This document shows positions 52,293 to 59,610 of a stretch of 64,000 nt of DNA, in pieces. This DNA is from [Bacillus] enclensis (GTDB lineage Bacteria; Bacillota; Bacilli; Bacillales; Bacillaceae_B): NCBI RefSeq assembly GCF_001456935.1, contig NZ_KQ758483.1, forward strand, positions 744,001 through 808,000, written 5' to 3'. A program made the position numbers and the translations under genes. The notes beneath the pieces were generated by a model. It worked only from the letters and a program-made list of their open reading frames with translations, was not told the DNA's origin and did not search any database. The first letter of the stretch is position 1. Each line of letters opens with the position of its first letter.

Positions 52293-52451
52293 ATGGTTAT
52301 AAAAAAGGGGAGGTCGAGGGGGATTTTAAATCTGCTATTGGGATACGTCATATTATCCGTACCTGCATTATTCGTTGTTTTCTTCTTCAAACATAAATCA
52401 AAAAAGGAATTGGAAAAATTGAATGAAAATGAGTTTTCTCAAAAACATTGA
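52293..52451 (+). CDS. Small membrane protein
   Basis: 52 residues with one helix (residues ~10-29, ILNLLLGYVILSVPALFVVF) and a charged C-terminal tail (KHKSKKELEKLNENEF). GGAAAGGG precedes the ATG at 52293; a frame extension to 52239 is not supported. Divergent from feoA. Confidence 0.6.
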   Translation: MVIKKGRSRGILNLLLGYVILSVPALFVVFFFKHKSKKELEKLNENEFSQKH

Positions 52452-52485
52452 AAAAGAAAGCCCTCTGCTATGGGCTTTCTTTTTC
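52450..52485 (+). terminator. Intrinsic terminator
   Basis: AAAAAGAAAGCCC/GGGCTTTCTTTTT with an 8-nt loop. Confidence 0.9.
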
Positions 52486-52587
52486 AATCGCGCTTGGATG
52501 CATGAAGAAGAATTAAACCATAGATTAAAGGAATTAGCTTCATGCTGTAGAATTTATTATACTGACACTTTATAAGGAGGGGGATAT

Positions 52588-53079
52588 ATGGAGAAGTTAG
52601 ATTATAAAGTCACAGATCTGCCTGGGTATCGGGCCATCGGACTAAAATGGGAAGGCGCTTATTCAGAAGTGGCTGGTTTGAAGGAAATGATCCAAAAAAT
52701 GAGCAATAGGGTTTCTGAGTTGGAGCATGCGGTAAATCCACAGGAACAATTGGGTTTGTCATATCACTTGCGCCCCGATGGATTCTTACATTATTCTGTG
52801 TATGAAGTTAGTCCTGAGCAAGAGATTCCAGCAGGGATGGAAGAGATCAACGTCAGTCCCATGACTTATTTTTGCGTCCATCATCCGAAAGGCAAAGACA
52901 TCGGTCATACATACACTGCAATCTATCATTGGATGAAAGAGAACGGCGAATATACTCCTTTTACTGAAGCCGGGACGAAGTACTATGATGATTTGCCGAT
53001 CAAACATGAACGATATCCGTATAAAAGGGACTTAAAGGATCCACACTTTGATATATTAATACCTTTAACGAAAAAATAA
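52588..53079 (+). CDS. GyrI-like effector-binding domain protein
   Basis: GyrI/SBMC-like (AraC-effector-binding) stand-alone protein of 163 residues: KVTDLPGYRAIGLKWEGAY, LSYHLRPDGFLHYSVYEV, and a C-terminal strand RDLKDPHFDILIPL. Such proteins bind lipophilic drugs or DNA gyrase. No DNA-binding domain. Ribosome site AAGGAGGGGG. Confidence 0.82.
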   Translation: MEKLDYKVTDLPGYRAIGLKWEGAYSEVAGLKEMIQKMSNRVSELEHAVNPQEQLGLSYHLRPDGFLHYSVYEVSPEQEIPAGMEEINVSPMTYFCVHHPKGKDIGHTYTAIYHWMKENGEYTPFTEAGTKYYDDLPIKHERYPYKRDLKDPHFDILIPLTKK

Positions 53080-53081
53080 GC

Positions 53082-53118
53082 ATCAAAAAACCCATCCTTT
53101 CCGGATGGGTTTTTTGAT
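53082..53118. terminator. Bidirectional terminator
   Basis: ATCAAAAAACCCATCC/GGATGGGTTTTTTGAT with a 5-nt loop, touching the stop codon of the Cys/His-rich gene. Confidence 0.95.
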
Positions 53119-53489
53119 CATCTGCCGCAGCTGCATTTCTTACCGTGATGTTCATGTTGTTTATGACAATTACATTTGCGAGACTTCATACATCCACAGC
53201 TGTCGTGATGGTGATCTTTTTTGCATTCACATTTATGGTGATCTTTTTTACATCCGCATTTCTTCCATTCATGTTGATCGCTATTTTTATGACAGCTGCA
53301 GGAATGTGCATCTTTGATTTTAAAACATTTTTGTTCCACGGCTTCTTTTCTTCTGGAGTCTCTGCAGTCATCATGGTCATAATCGTCCTCATAGCAAGTG
53401 CAATGAATGAACATCAAATTGTCCCAGAAATTGCAGAATTTATGCTTTCTTCTGCCTCTTTCACAGCCCTGAGAATACGGAAACCACAT
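53118..53489 (-). CDS. Cys/His-rich spore-coat-like or metal-binding protein
   Basis: 123 residues with 18 Cys and about 15 His, mostly in seven CxC pairs spaced by Lys/His-rich links in the second half (KKCGCKKDHHKCECKKDHHH, then SCGC, CNCHKQ, CSCG). No signal peptide. Composition and context suggest a spore-coat or metal-sequestering protein (inference). AGGGGG seven bases before the ATG at 53489 selects this start. An opposite-strand frame over the same DNA is rejected. Confidence 0.75.
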   Translation of the reverse strand: MWFPYSQGCERGRRKHKFCNFWDNLMFIHCTCYEDDYDHDDCRDSRRKEAVEQKCFKIKDAHSCSCHKNSDQHEWKKCGCKKDHHKCECKKDHHHDSCGCMKSRKCNCHKQHEHHGKKCSCGR

Positions 53490-53542
53490 ATTATTTCCCC
53501 CTAACTCCATGTATTTGCCCAAGGTAATACCCCGACTTAATA

Positions 53543-53551
53543 CATTCTATG
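53543..53551 (-). promoter_or_regulatory. Candidate sigma-K promoter for the Cys/His-rich gene
   Basis: CATAGAATG on the minus strand (one base off CATANNNTA) with ACC 15 bp upstream fits the sigma-K consensus loosely, 54 bp before the start. Confidence 0.35.
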
Positions 53552-53622
53552 TATCTTTGTCCAATTGGTATGGACGAGCGCCCTTTTTTACAGTGGGAAT
53601 ATGCAGCATCTGTTTACTTTAG

Positions 53623-54171
53623 TTAGCTGCAGCCTTTCCATTCATCTTTAAGCATTCCGTACACGACGTGATCCACGTAGTGATCATACAGCCATTCCGC
53701 CTGTCTGATGGTTCCTTCTTCTGCAAAACCCAATCTCTCAGGGATGCTTCTGCTTTTCTTATTTTCTGCAGCAGCCCTGATATCGACTTTATTTAATTTG
53801 TGATAGTCAAAAGCATAATCCGTTAATGCTTTTGCAACTCTGGTCATGATTCCTTTTCCTTGATAGTCCTGGGGGAGCCAGTATCCAATATAGGCTGTTC
53901 TATTGGACCAATCAATTGAATTGTAGCCAGCGGTCCCGACCATTTTCCCATTATATAAAATCACAGTGTTCATGCTCTTATTTTCTGCATAGCTTCTCAT
54001 GCAGCCTTGAATGAACTCCTTTGTATCCTCTGCTTTTTTGGTGTAATCCAGCCAGCCAAGCCACTCCTTCAAGTGTTCTCTTGCTGTGTCCACCAATTGA
54101 AACATTTCTTCTGCATCATTCATGTCCACCAATTTCAATGCCAATTCTTCGTCAATTTTATGTAAGAACAT
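53623..54171 (-). CDS. GNAT acetyltransferase, YdaF/RimJ-like
   Basis: Paralog of the 709-1266 protein. VILYNGKMVGTAGYNSIDW and GYWLPQDYQGKGIMTRVAKA form the acetyl-CoA site, and PERLGFAEEGTIRQAEW closes. AGGGGTG sets the ATG at 54171 (182 residues, MFLHKIDEEL...). The two paralogs share the order of motifs and the C-terminal WL-x-DHY segment. Confidence 0.87.
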   Translation of the reverse strand: MFLHKIDEELALKLVDMNDAEEMFQLVDTAREHLKEWLGWLDYTKKAEDTKEFIQGCMRSYAENKSMNTVILYNGKMVGTAGYNSIDWSNRTAYIGYWLPQDYQGKGIMTRVAKALTDYAFDYHKLNKVDIRAAAENKKSRSIPERLGFAEEGTIRQAEWLYDHYVDHVVYGMLKDEWKGCS

Positions 54172-54275
54172 TTTCTTCACCCCTATTAATTAATATTGTA
54201 TAATTTTACTATATGAATTGAAAAAATTCTCGGATAATTATAAAAATAGAAGATTTGGTAAAAGAGGGGTCAAGC

Positions 54276-54734
54276 GTGCATATTTTTGAATTGAGTAAAC
54301 GGAAAGATTTATTTGAAGAAGCTGTAGACGCTTTCTGGAAGCAGTGGGGAAGTGAAGAGAGCTACCTTTTTTATAAAGACTGTATGCATCGATCATGTGA
54401 AACAGATGAAGAGGTTCCAAGGTTTTATATTGCGCTGGAAGATGAAACAATAATAGGTACGTTCGCTATCCTTCGAAACGATATCAATAGCCGGCAGGAC
54501 TTATCTCCTTGGATTGCCTGTTTATATGTCGATCCGGAATGGCGGGGCAGGGGACTCGGGGCACAGTTCCTTCAATATGCTTTGAAGGAAGCGGGCAGAA
54601 AAGGCTACAAAAAACTCTATCTGGCCACAGATCATGATGGTTATTATGAAAGATATAACTGGCTTCATTCATCAGAAGCCTATGGACTCGGCGGCAACTT
54701 TATTAAAGTGTATGAAAAGTCTACTGGTCTATGA
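54276..54734 (+). CDS. GNAT acetyltransferase, AAC(6')-like
   Basis: 152-residue GNAT: the core is CLYVDPEWRGRGLGAQFL (about residues 83-100) with RKGYKKLYLATDHDGYYER closing, a pattern common in aminoglycoside 6'-acetyltransferase-like proteins. Resistance is not implied. GAGGGG selects the GTG at 54276 rather than a TTG at 54255. First of three GNAT genes in a row. Confidence 0.83.
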   Translation: MHIFELSKRKDLFEEAVDAFWKQWGSEESYLFYKDCMHRSCETDEEVPRFYIALEDETIIGTFAILRNDINSRQDLSPWIACLYVDPEWRGRGLGAQFLQYALKEAGRKGYKKLYLATDHDGYYERYNWLHSSEAYGLGGNFIKVYEKSTGL

Positions 54735-54774
54735 AATGAACTGTTACATACCAAAATGACCAAGGAGGACTCCT

Positions 54775-55206
54775 TTGAATATAGAGTTGGCTAAAAAAAG
54801 TGATTTACTTGATTTAATACATATTGATCAAGCAGTGATTGGAAACGATCATCGAGCGGCTTTGATAGATAAATCCATTCATGACCGCTGTTGCCTTGTT
54901 TGCAAAATAGAAGGAAAGTCTGCAGGGTTTCTTTTATCCAATAACCAATTTTTTGAACATTGGTTTATCTCATTGGTCATTGTCCATCCAGATTGTCGGA
55001 AGAGAGGTATCGCCCGTGAACTTTTCACCGCATTTGAAGAAATGGCTGATGGAAATAAAATCTTTTCTTCCACAAATAAGTCACACAGCATCATGCATCA
55101 TCTATTCCTATCACTCGGCTATGAAAAAAGCGGGTTTATCGATAACCTTGACGAAGGTGACCCCGAAATTATATATGTAAAAAAGCGGAAAGAGAAAGAC
55201 TTGTGA
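54775..55206 (+). CDS. GNAT acetyltransferase
   Basis: 143 residues: LVIVHPDCRKRGIARELFTA is the acetyl-CoA loop (about residues 66-85); FLSLGYEKSGFIDNL closes. The start is TTG at 54775 after AAGGAGGAC. It ends with a 4-bp overlap with the next GNAT gene. Confidence 0.85.
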   Translation: MNIELAKKSDLLDLIHIDQAVIGNDHRAALIDKSIHDRCCLVCKIEGKSAGFLLSNNQFFEHWFISLVIVHPDCRKRGIARELFTAFEEMADGNKIFSSTNKSHSIMHHLFLSLGYEKSGFIDNLDEGDPEIIYVKKRKEKDL

Positions 55207-55658
55207 TCGTCAAAATAGATATCACTATACCTTCACTTGCTAAAGAGGTACTGGATCTTCAATATAAATCTTATCAAATAGAAGCAGACATAATCGGTTA
55301 TGGTGAACTGCCTCCGCTTAAAGATAACGTGAACTCGCTCAAGAAGTGCGGAGAAGTCTTCTTTGGTTTCTATGAAAAAAATCAGTTATGCGGAGCCGCA
55401 TCTTTCAAATGCGAGGAAAATATTGTTGATATTCACAGAATGATGGTCCATCCCAGCCATTTCAGGAAAGGAATTTCAAAAGCCTTGCTGAATCATCTGG
55501 AAGAGGAATGCAAGGGATTGGACGCCATGGTTGTATCAACAGGCACAAAAAACAGACCAGCCATTCATTTATATAAAAATGCCGGGTTTAAAGAGGTCGC
55601 TGAAAAGGAAATAACAGAAGGGCTGCGAATTACTACTTTCAAAAAGATGCTGAAGTGA
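55203..55658 (+). CDS. GNAT acetyltransferase
   Basis: 151 residues: HRMMVHPSHFRKGISKALLN (about residues 79-98) and PAIHLYKNAGFKEVAEKEI closing. GTG start overlaps the upstream gene's end, so translation is coupled. Followed after 15 bp by a HAD hydrolase. Confidence 0.85.
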   Translation: MIVKIDITIPSLAKEVLDLQYKSYQIEADIIGYGELPPLKDNVNSLKKCGEVFFGFYEKNQLCGAASFKCEENIVDIHRMMVHPSHFRKGISKALLNHLEEECKGLDAMVVSTGTKNRPAIHLYKNAGFKEVAEKEITEGLRITTFKKMLK

Positions 55659-55673
55659 ATTGGAGGATGAAAA

Positions 55674-56291
55674 ATGGACAGTATCATATTCGATTTGGAC
55701 GGAACGTTATGGGACCCCCGCGAGACGGTGGTTGAGTCTTGGAATAGAGTCATTAAAGAACATGATAAAGTAGACAATGAACTGACTTCACAGCATTTGA
55801 AGGAAACAATGGGAATGCAGATGCATGAAATAGGGAAGAAGTTGTTTCCCGAGCTGGAAGAAGAAGAAAGAGACCGATTCATGAAGACCTGCTCTGGTGT
55901 AGAAATCGGCCATCTGCGTGACAAAGGGGGCAACCTCTATGACGAGGTGGAAGAAGTCCTGGAAGAGCTTGCTAAGACATACAAGCTTTATATCGTTAGT
56001 AATTGCCAGGATGGTTATATTGAAGCATTTTATGACTATCACAAATTAGGAAAGCACTTTATCGATTATGAAAATCCGGGAAGGACAGGTCTTTCAAAAG
56101 GTGAGAATATTAAACTGATCATTGAGCGCAATCACTTGAAACATCCCGTTTATGTGGGGGATACGGAAGGAGACAGGAATGCTGCAATGCATGCAGGCAT
56201 ACCTTTTGTATACGCCAGGTACGGTTTCGGCAATGTAGACCATTATGATTATGTGATCGATACATTCGGAGAATTGCTTGAAATCTTTTAA
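55674..56291 (+). CDS. HAD-family hydrolase
   Basis: Phosphatase-like HAD protein, 205 residues: motif I FDLDGT (D7, D9), motif II IVSNCQDG, motif III lysine in GLSKGENIKL, motif IV VGDTEGDRNAAMHAG. Substrate unknown. Second HAD gene of the window, in the 54.3-57.9 kb same-strand run. Confidence 0.87.
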   Translation: MDSIIFDLDGTLWDPRETVVESWNRVIKEHDKVDNELTSQHLKETMGMQMHEIGKKLFPELEEEERDRFMKTCSGVEIGHLRDKGGNLYDEVEEVLEELAKTYKLYIVSNCQDGYIEAFYDYHKLGKHFIDYENPGRTGLSKGENIKLIIERNHLKHPVYVGDTEGDRNAAMHAGIPFVYARYGFGNVDHYDYVIDTFGELLEIF

Positions 56292-56368
56292 TTCCGGATA
56301 CTTCCTGGGCTATTCACAGGAACTCCATTATAGATGAAATGAGAACAGCAAAGGAAGGAGGAGTGACA

Positions 56369-57322
56369 TTGGATAAGTTATCGAATGGGTTTATGGAAGA
56401 AGTTGTGAAGGCTTGCAGACCATATACTGCTCAAGGAGAAGTTATCGATCATATCCCAGGGCTGGATCAGTCACATGCAACCGATCTCGGGGTTACCATC
56501 ATTACGAAAGAAGGAGACGTTTATTCAGCCGGAGAGGATGATTGCAACTTTTCACTTCAAAGCATTTCCAAGGTCATCATCTTATTGATGGCACTGGAAG
56601 ACTTCGGGAAGGAAGTCGTCTTTCAAAAGGTTGACATGGAACCGACCGATGATTTCTTCAATTCAATATCCAATCTTGAAAATTATGAGGGTCACCGGCC
56701 GTATAATCCATTCATTAATTCAGGAGCCATAGCCACAGCGAGCCTTGTCAACGGCTCAACGGTTGAGGAGCGCTTTCAGAGGATACTATCGTTTCTGCAA
56801 ACGATTACTGGGGATGATGAAAAAGTAAAACTCAACGAAGAAGTGTACCGCTCAGAAATAAAAAACGGTGCAAGGAATCGGTCACTTGCTTATTTCATGG
56901 AAAGTACAGGAGTTCTTTCAAATAGAGAAGCCGAAGAAGCGCTGGATCTTTATTACAGAGTGAACTCAATCGACGTAAACTCGCTTGCGTTGGCAAAGCT
57001 TGGTTTTTTCCTTGCTAATCACGGTAAAATCAGTGCAACAGGTTCTCAGCTGATACAATCCAGACATGTCCGAACCGTGAAAGCGATCATGCTTACTTCG
57101 GGGATGTATAATGAGTCGGGAACCTATGCAGTGGATGTTGGATTCCCATTAAAGAGCGGAGTGTCAGGAAGTATCGTTGGAGCAGTTCCAGGGAGAATGG
57201 GGATTGGGATCATCGGCCCTTCCATAAACAAAAAAGGAAACAGTGTAGCAGGCGGACAAGTACTGAGGATGCTGTCAGAAAAACTCAGACTGAATATATT
57301 TCACGATAGTACCATCGTATAA
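56369..57322 (+). CDS. glsA: Glutaminase GlsA
   Basis: Serine-dependent beta-lactamase-like glutaminase that converts glutamine to glutamate plus ammonia. The SxxK nucleophile is in LQSISKVIILL, the NPFINSGAIA loop and the C-terminal GVSGSIVGAVPGRMGIGI are characteristic. AAGGAGGAG supports the TTG at 56369; an ATG at 56339 lies before it without a site. 317 residues. Confidence 0.93.
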   Translation: MDKLSNGFMEEVVKACRPYTAQGEVIDHIPGLDQSHATDLGVTIITKEGDVYSAGEDDCNFSLQSISKVIILLMALEDFGKEVVFQKVDMEPTDDFFNSISNLENYEGHRPYNPFINSGAIATASLVNGSTVEERFQRILSFLQTITGDDEKVKLNEEVYRSEIKNGARNRSLAYFMESTGVLSNREAEEALDLYYRVNSIDVNSLALAKLGFFLANHGKISATGSQLIQSRHVRTVKAIMLTSGMYNESGTYAVDVGFPLKSGVSGSIVGAVPGRMGIGIIGPSINKKGNSVAGGQVLRMLSEKLRLNIFHDSTIV

Positions 57323-57380
57323 AGGGAAAGTTAAGGTTCTATTTATAAATGACAGTCTTTTCTTAATAGGGGGTATGAAG

Positions 57381-57923
57381 TTGATCATCATGCTGAATGG
57401 TGCGTTTGGTGCAGGAAAGACAACCGTTGCCGAGGGTTTATTAGAAAAAATTGATGATAGTATGTTATTCGATCCGGAAATAGTCGGATATATGTTAAGG
57501 TCCATGCTGCCGGAAGATATCAAACGTAATGAGTCTAAAAGCGGTGACTTCCAAAACTATGAACTTTGGAGAGTATTAACTGTGGATACAGCCAAGAGGT
57601 TGAAAGATAAATATGGTAAGCATCTCATTGTCCCTATGACACTGAGAGTCCCAGCGTACTTTACATATATCTTTAATGGCTTGAAAGAAATCGATGATGA
57701 AACACAGCACTTTTGTCTGCAAGCAAGCAGGAAGACAATATTTAAAAGGCTCAGGGACAGGGGGGAAGAAGAAGGGAACTGGTGCTTCCAGCAAACCGAA
57801 AAATGCCTGCATGCATATGAAGAATATGATTTTGGTGAGTATATTCAGACGGAGGATGTTGAAATCAATGAAGTAATCAGCAGCATAATGAAAAAATTGA
57901 ACACAACAAGTTTTCAAAAATAA
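57381..57923 (+). CDS. TmrB-like P-loop protein
   Basis: ATP-binding protein like the tunicamycin-resistance protein TmrB: Walker A NGAFGAGKTT near the start, FDPEIVGYMLRSMLP, LIVPMTL and FKRLRDRGEEEGNW closing. GGGGG places the start at TTG 57381, where LIIMLNGAFG matches TmrB; the ATG at 57375 is only two codons earlier. 180 residues. Resistance is not proven. Confidence 0.8.
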   Translation: MIIMLNGAFGAGKTTVAEGLLEKIDDSMLFDPEIVGYMLRSMLPEDIKRNESKSGDFQNYELWRVLTVDTAKRLKDKYGKHLIVPMTLRVPAYFTYIFNGLKEIDDETQHFCLQASRKTIFKRLRDRGEEEGNWCFQQTEKCLHAYEEYDFGEYIQTEDVEINEVISSIMKKLNTTSFQK

Positions 57924-57965
57924 GAAGAGGACAACCTTGACTTCAAGGTTGTCCTCTTCTTTTTA
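57922..57965. terminator. Bidirectional terminator
   Basis: AAGAAGAGGACAACCTTGA region with its near-perfect complement and a short loop; T-rich on both strands, at the end of the Spo0M-like gene too. Confidence 0.95.
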
Positions 57966-57966
57966 G

Positions 57967-58353
57967 CTAGGTGACAACTACGATCCAATCCTCGTCAAGG
58001 CTTTCAACCCCTTTATCAAACGTCAGCTTTGTTTTGAAAAGATAACGAATTCCGTTCTTTCCTGTTTGCAGCGTCTTAGGAATTCTATAGACAAAGTTAA
58101 GCCTGTTTGTTTCGTCTGGTGCTAAATCTTCTGATCTGTAAATCGTTGTTGAGTCGATGACCTTTTCTGTCGACTGTTTATCTACCATGATAAGATCACA
58201 GTCGATCCTCCGTACTTTTTGTTTTACAATCCCGCCCTTTAAAACGAAATACCCGTGAAGCAGCTCGCCGGGATAGAATTCTGTTTTCGGTAAGATTAAA
58301 TCAATCTTGGCTGAACCAACACCAAGCATGGAAGCATATTTTCTCAGTAACAT
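57967..58353 (-). CDS. Short Spo0M-like arrestin-fold protein
   Basis: Related to the N-terminal arrestin-like domain of Spo0M (SpoOM): KYASMLGVGSAKIDLILPKT, FYPGELLHGYFVLKGG, RRIDCDLIMVD, LNFVYRIPKTLQTG. Spo0M proteins have ~258 residues; this has 128, so it holds only the first domain. GGGGATG precedes the ATG, which overlaps the upstream FbpB-like gene by 10 bp. Controlled by an Mn2+ riboswitch. Confidence 0.82.
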   Translation of the reverse strand: MLLRKYASMLGVGSAKIDLILPKTEFYPGELLHGYFVLKGGIVKQKVRRIDCDLIMVDKQSTEKVIDSTTIYRSEDLAPDETNRLNFVYRIPKTLQTGKNGIRYLFKTKLTFDKGVESLDEDWIVVVT

Positions 58354-58484
58354 TCAGGCATCCCCTTTTGTGAGTCTGTGTGCTTTTGTTCCAAATTCTT
58401 TTCAATTACTCCCAGCTGTTTTTTATCGCGCATGATGTTTTCTTTATTATCCTGAATCAATTGTTGTAAACTTTTCTTAATCAA
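58344..58484 (-). CDS. FbpB-like small basic protein
   Basis: 46-residue frame from TTG at 58484, behind GAAAGGGTGG. IKKSLQQLIQDNKENIMRDK and KQLGVIEKNLEQKH fit the Fur-regulated basic protein B (FbpB) family pattern (L-x-x-L-x-x-x-N-K, D-K-x-x-L-x-x-I-E). FbpB assists iron-sparing regulation with a small RNA. Here the promoter and an Mn2+ riboswitch, not a Fur box, precede it. Family call is moderate because the protein is short. Confidence 0.6.
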   Translation of the reverse strand: MIKKSLQQLIQDNKENIMRDKKQLGVIEKNLEQKHTDSQKGMPECY

Positions 58485-58519
58485 GGTTTTCCACCCTTTC
58501 GCATTCGAGGTTGAGTATA

Positions 58520-58672
58520 TAAAAAGGACCTTTACCGAAAAGGTAAAGGTCCACTTGATGCATGTATCAACCTTCACCGGACGGTAAAGGTCTCGCTAAC
58601 AACGGTGTTGTCAATAAAGCCGAGAGCCAGGGCTCCGTATTGACGACTTTATTGTAAAAGCTACTCCCCTTT
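58520..58672 (-). ncRNA. yybP-ykoY Mn2+ riboswitch with terminator/antiterminator
   Basis: On the minus strand the aptamer begins AAAGGGGAGTAGC (58672 to 58660) and contains AAAGTCGTCAAT, CGGCTTTATTGAC and TAGCGAGACCTTTACC (ending near 58581), the conserved yybP-ykoY core. After it, GGTGAAGGTTGAT can pair with ATCAAgtggACCTTTACC (antiterminator), or GGACCTTTACC with GGTAAAGGTCC plus U5 (terminator). If Mn2+ closes P1, the 3' P1 strand is held and the antiterminator is free to form: an ON switch, as in known members. Confidence 0.92.
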
Positions 58673-58696
58673 AGGAGAATATGAAATTATGACTCT

Positions 58697-58725
58697 ATAG
58701 TACGAGCTCAGCGGCGAATTGTCAA
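58697..58725 (-). promoter_or_regulatory. Sigma-A promoter of the riboswitch operon
   Basis: Minus strand TTGACA (58720-58725), 17-bp spacer, TACTAT (58697-58702), 24 bp upstream of the aptamer. Confidence 0.8.
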
Positions 58726-58816
58726 TTGAAATCCTCCCGCGCGCAAAGTTTGTCGAGAGAAAAAGAGTAGAAGCCTATTGTATTGAAGTGATCCAACATG
58801 ATAAAATTCAGCTACA

Positions 58817-58836
58817 CGGTAAAATAAAATTTACCG
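58817..58836. promoter_or_regulatory. Operator CGGTAAA-N6-TTTACCG (regulator gene)
   Basis: 20-bp dyad, 30 bp before the start of the ArsR-type regulator gene. Its left half ACACGGTAAAAT is identical with the site before the MFS gene at 59556. Confidence 0.75.
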
Positions 58837-58865
58837 AGTTAATTTTATTACATGGGGATGTCTAA

Positions 58866-59492
58866 ATGAAATCAATGTTCATCATCAAGGAATATGATCA
58901 GTTAAAAGCGTTAAGTGATCCGTTTCGTATCAAGCTTATGATGCGCCTTGTAGAAAAGCCATATACAGGACAGCAGCTTTCTGAGTTGTTTGAAATGTCC
59001 CGCGCAAGAATTCATTATCACTTGAAGGAATTAGAGAAACTGGGATTGATCGAAATCGTTAAGACCGAAGAAAAGAACGGAATAATACAAAAATTCTTTC
59101 AGTCGGTATCTAGCGGTTTTTATCCTGATGCAAGCCTGCTGCCTCATAGAGAAGAAATAAGTGAAACGAAAAGACTGATGATGTACGGTATGCTCGAGAG
59201 GACGATGAGCCGGATACTTGAAGCACCAAGTTCAGCATTTGAAGAGGCTGGAGATAAAGATCCATCTGATTGGAATATACTTGCATCATCCTGGGAAACC
59301 ACAAGTTCAGAGGATAACTTTAAATGGTTTGTTAAAGCATACTTCGAACTTGTCGGTGAATTTCAAAAAAGAGCAAGAGAAGAAAAAGACGTTGAACAAA
59401 ATGTCTATTATATGACCGGGATTGGTTTCGAGGTGGAAGAATCTAAATTTGCAGGAAGGCTTTTGGATGTGGAAAAAGAAAAAGACCGTTGA
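58866..59492 (+). CDS. ArsR-type winged-helix regulator
   Basis: DNA-binding regulator, 208 residues: an N-terminal winged helix (about residues 10-80) with recognition helix TGQQLSELFEMSRARIHYHL, then a helical effector/dimer region without cysteine-rich metal sites. Its own gene and the following MFS gene have the same palindrome (CGGTAAA/TTTACCG), consistent with autorepression and control of the exporter. Ribosome site GGGGATG. Confidence 0.85.
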   Translation: MKSMFIIKEYDQLKALSDPFRIKLMMRLVEKPYTGQQLSELFEMSRARIHYHLKELEKLGLIEIVKTEEKNGIIQKFFQSVSSGFYPDASLLPHREEISETKRLMMYGMLERTMSRILEAPSSAFEEAGDKDPSDWNILASSWETTSSEDNFKWFVKAYFELVGEFQKRAREEKDVEQNVYYMTGIGFEVEESKFAGRLLDVEKEKDR

Positions 59493-59504
59493 TCGGTTTT
59501 TTTT
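59481..59504 (+). terminator. Short terminator after the regulator
   Basis: AAAGACCG/CGGTTTTT hairpin (with one G-U pair) with a 5-nt loop and T8, overlapping the regulator's stop. Confidence 0.65.
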
Positions 59505-59555
59505 AGACAATCAGTAAAAAAAAACTTACTGTATAAAAGTATTTTTTTGATGACA

Positions 59556-59575
59556 CGGTAAAATTATTTTTACCG
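59556..59575. promoter_or_regulatory. Operator CGGTAAAA-N4-TTTTACCG (MFS gene)
   Basis: 20-bp dyad with 8-bp arms, 36 bp before the MFS start; the second copy of the operator at 58817. Confidence 0.78.
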
Positions 59576-59610
59576 AATAAAATAATCACACTGATTTAGG
59601 AGGGGAAAGC

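Noticed and set aside
53145-53504. Hydrophobic + strand frame opposite the Cys/His-rich gene
   Set aside because: It is the exact antisense of Lys/His/Asp-rich codons, which reads as Phe/Met/Ile; no ribosome site. The minus-strand gene has one, with a matching terminator.
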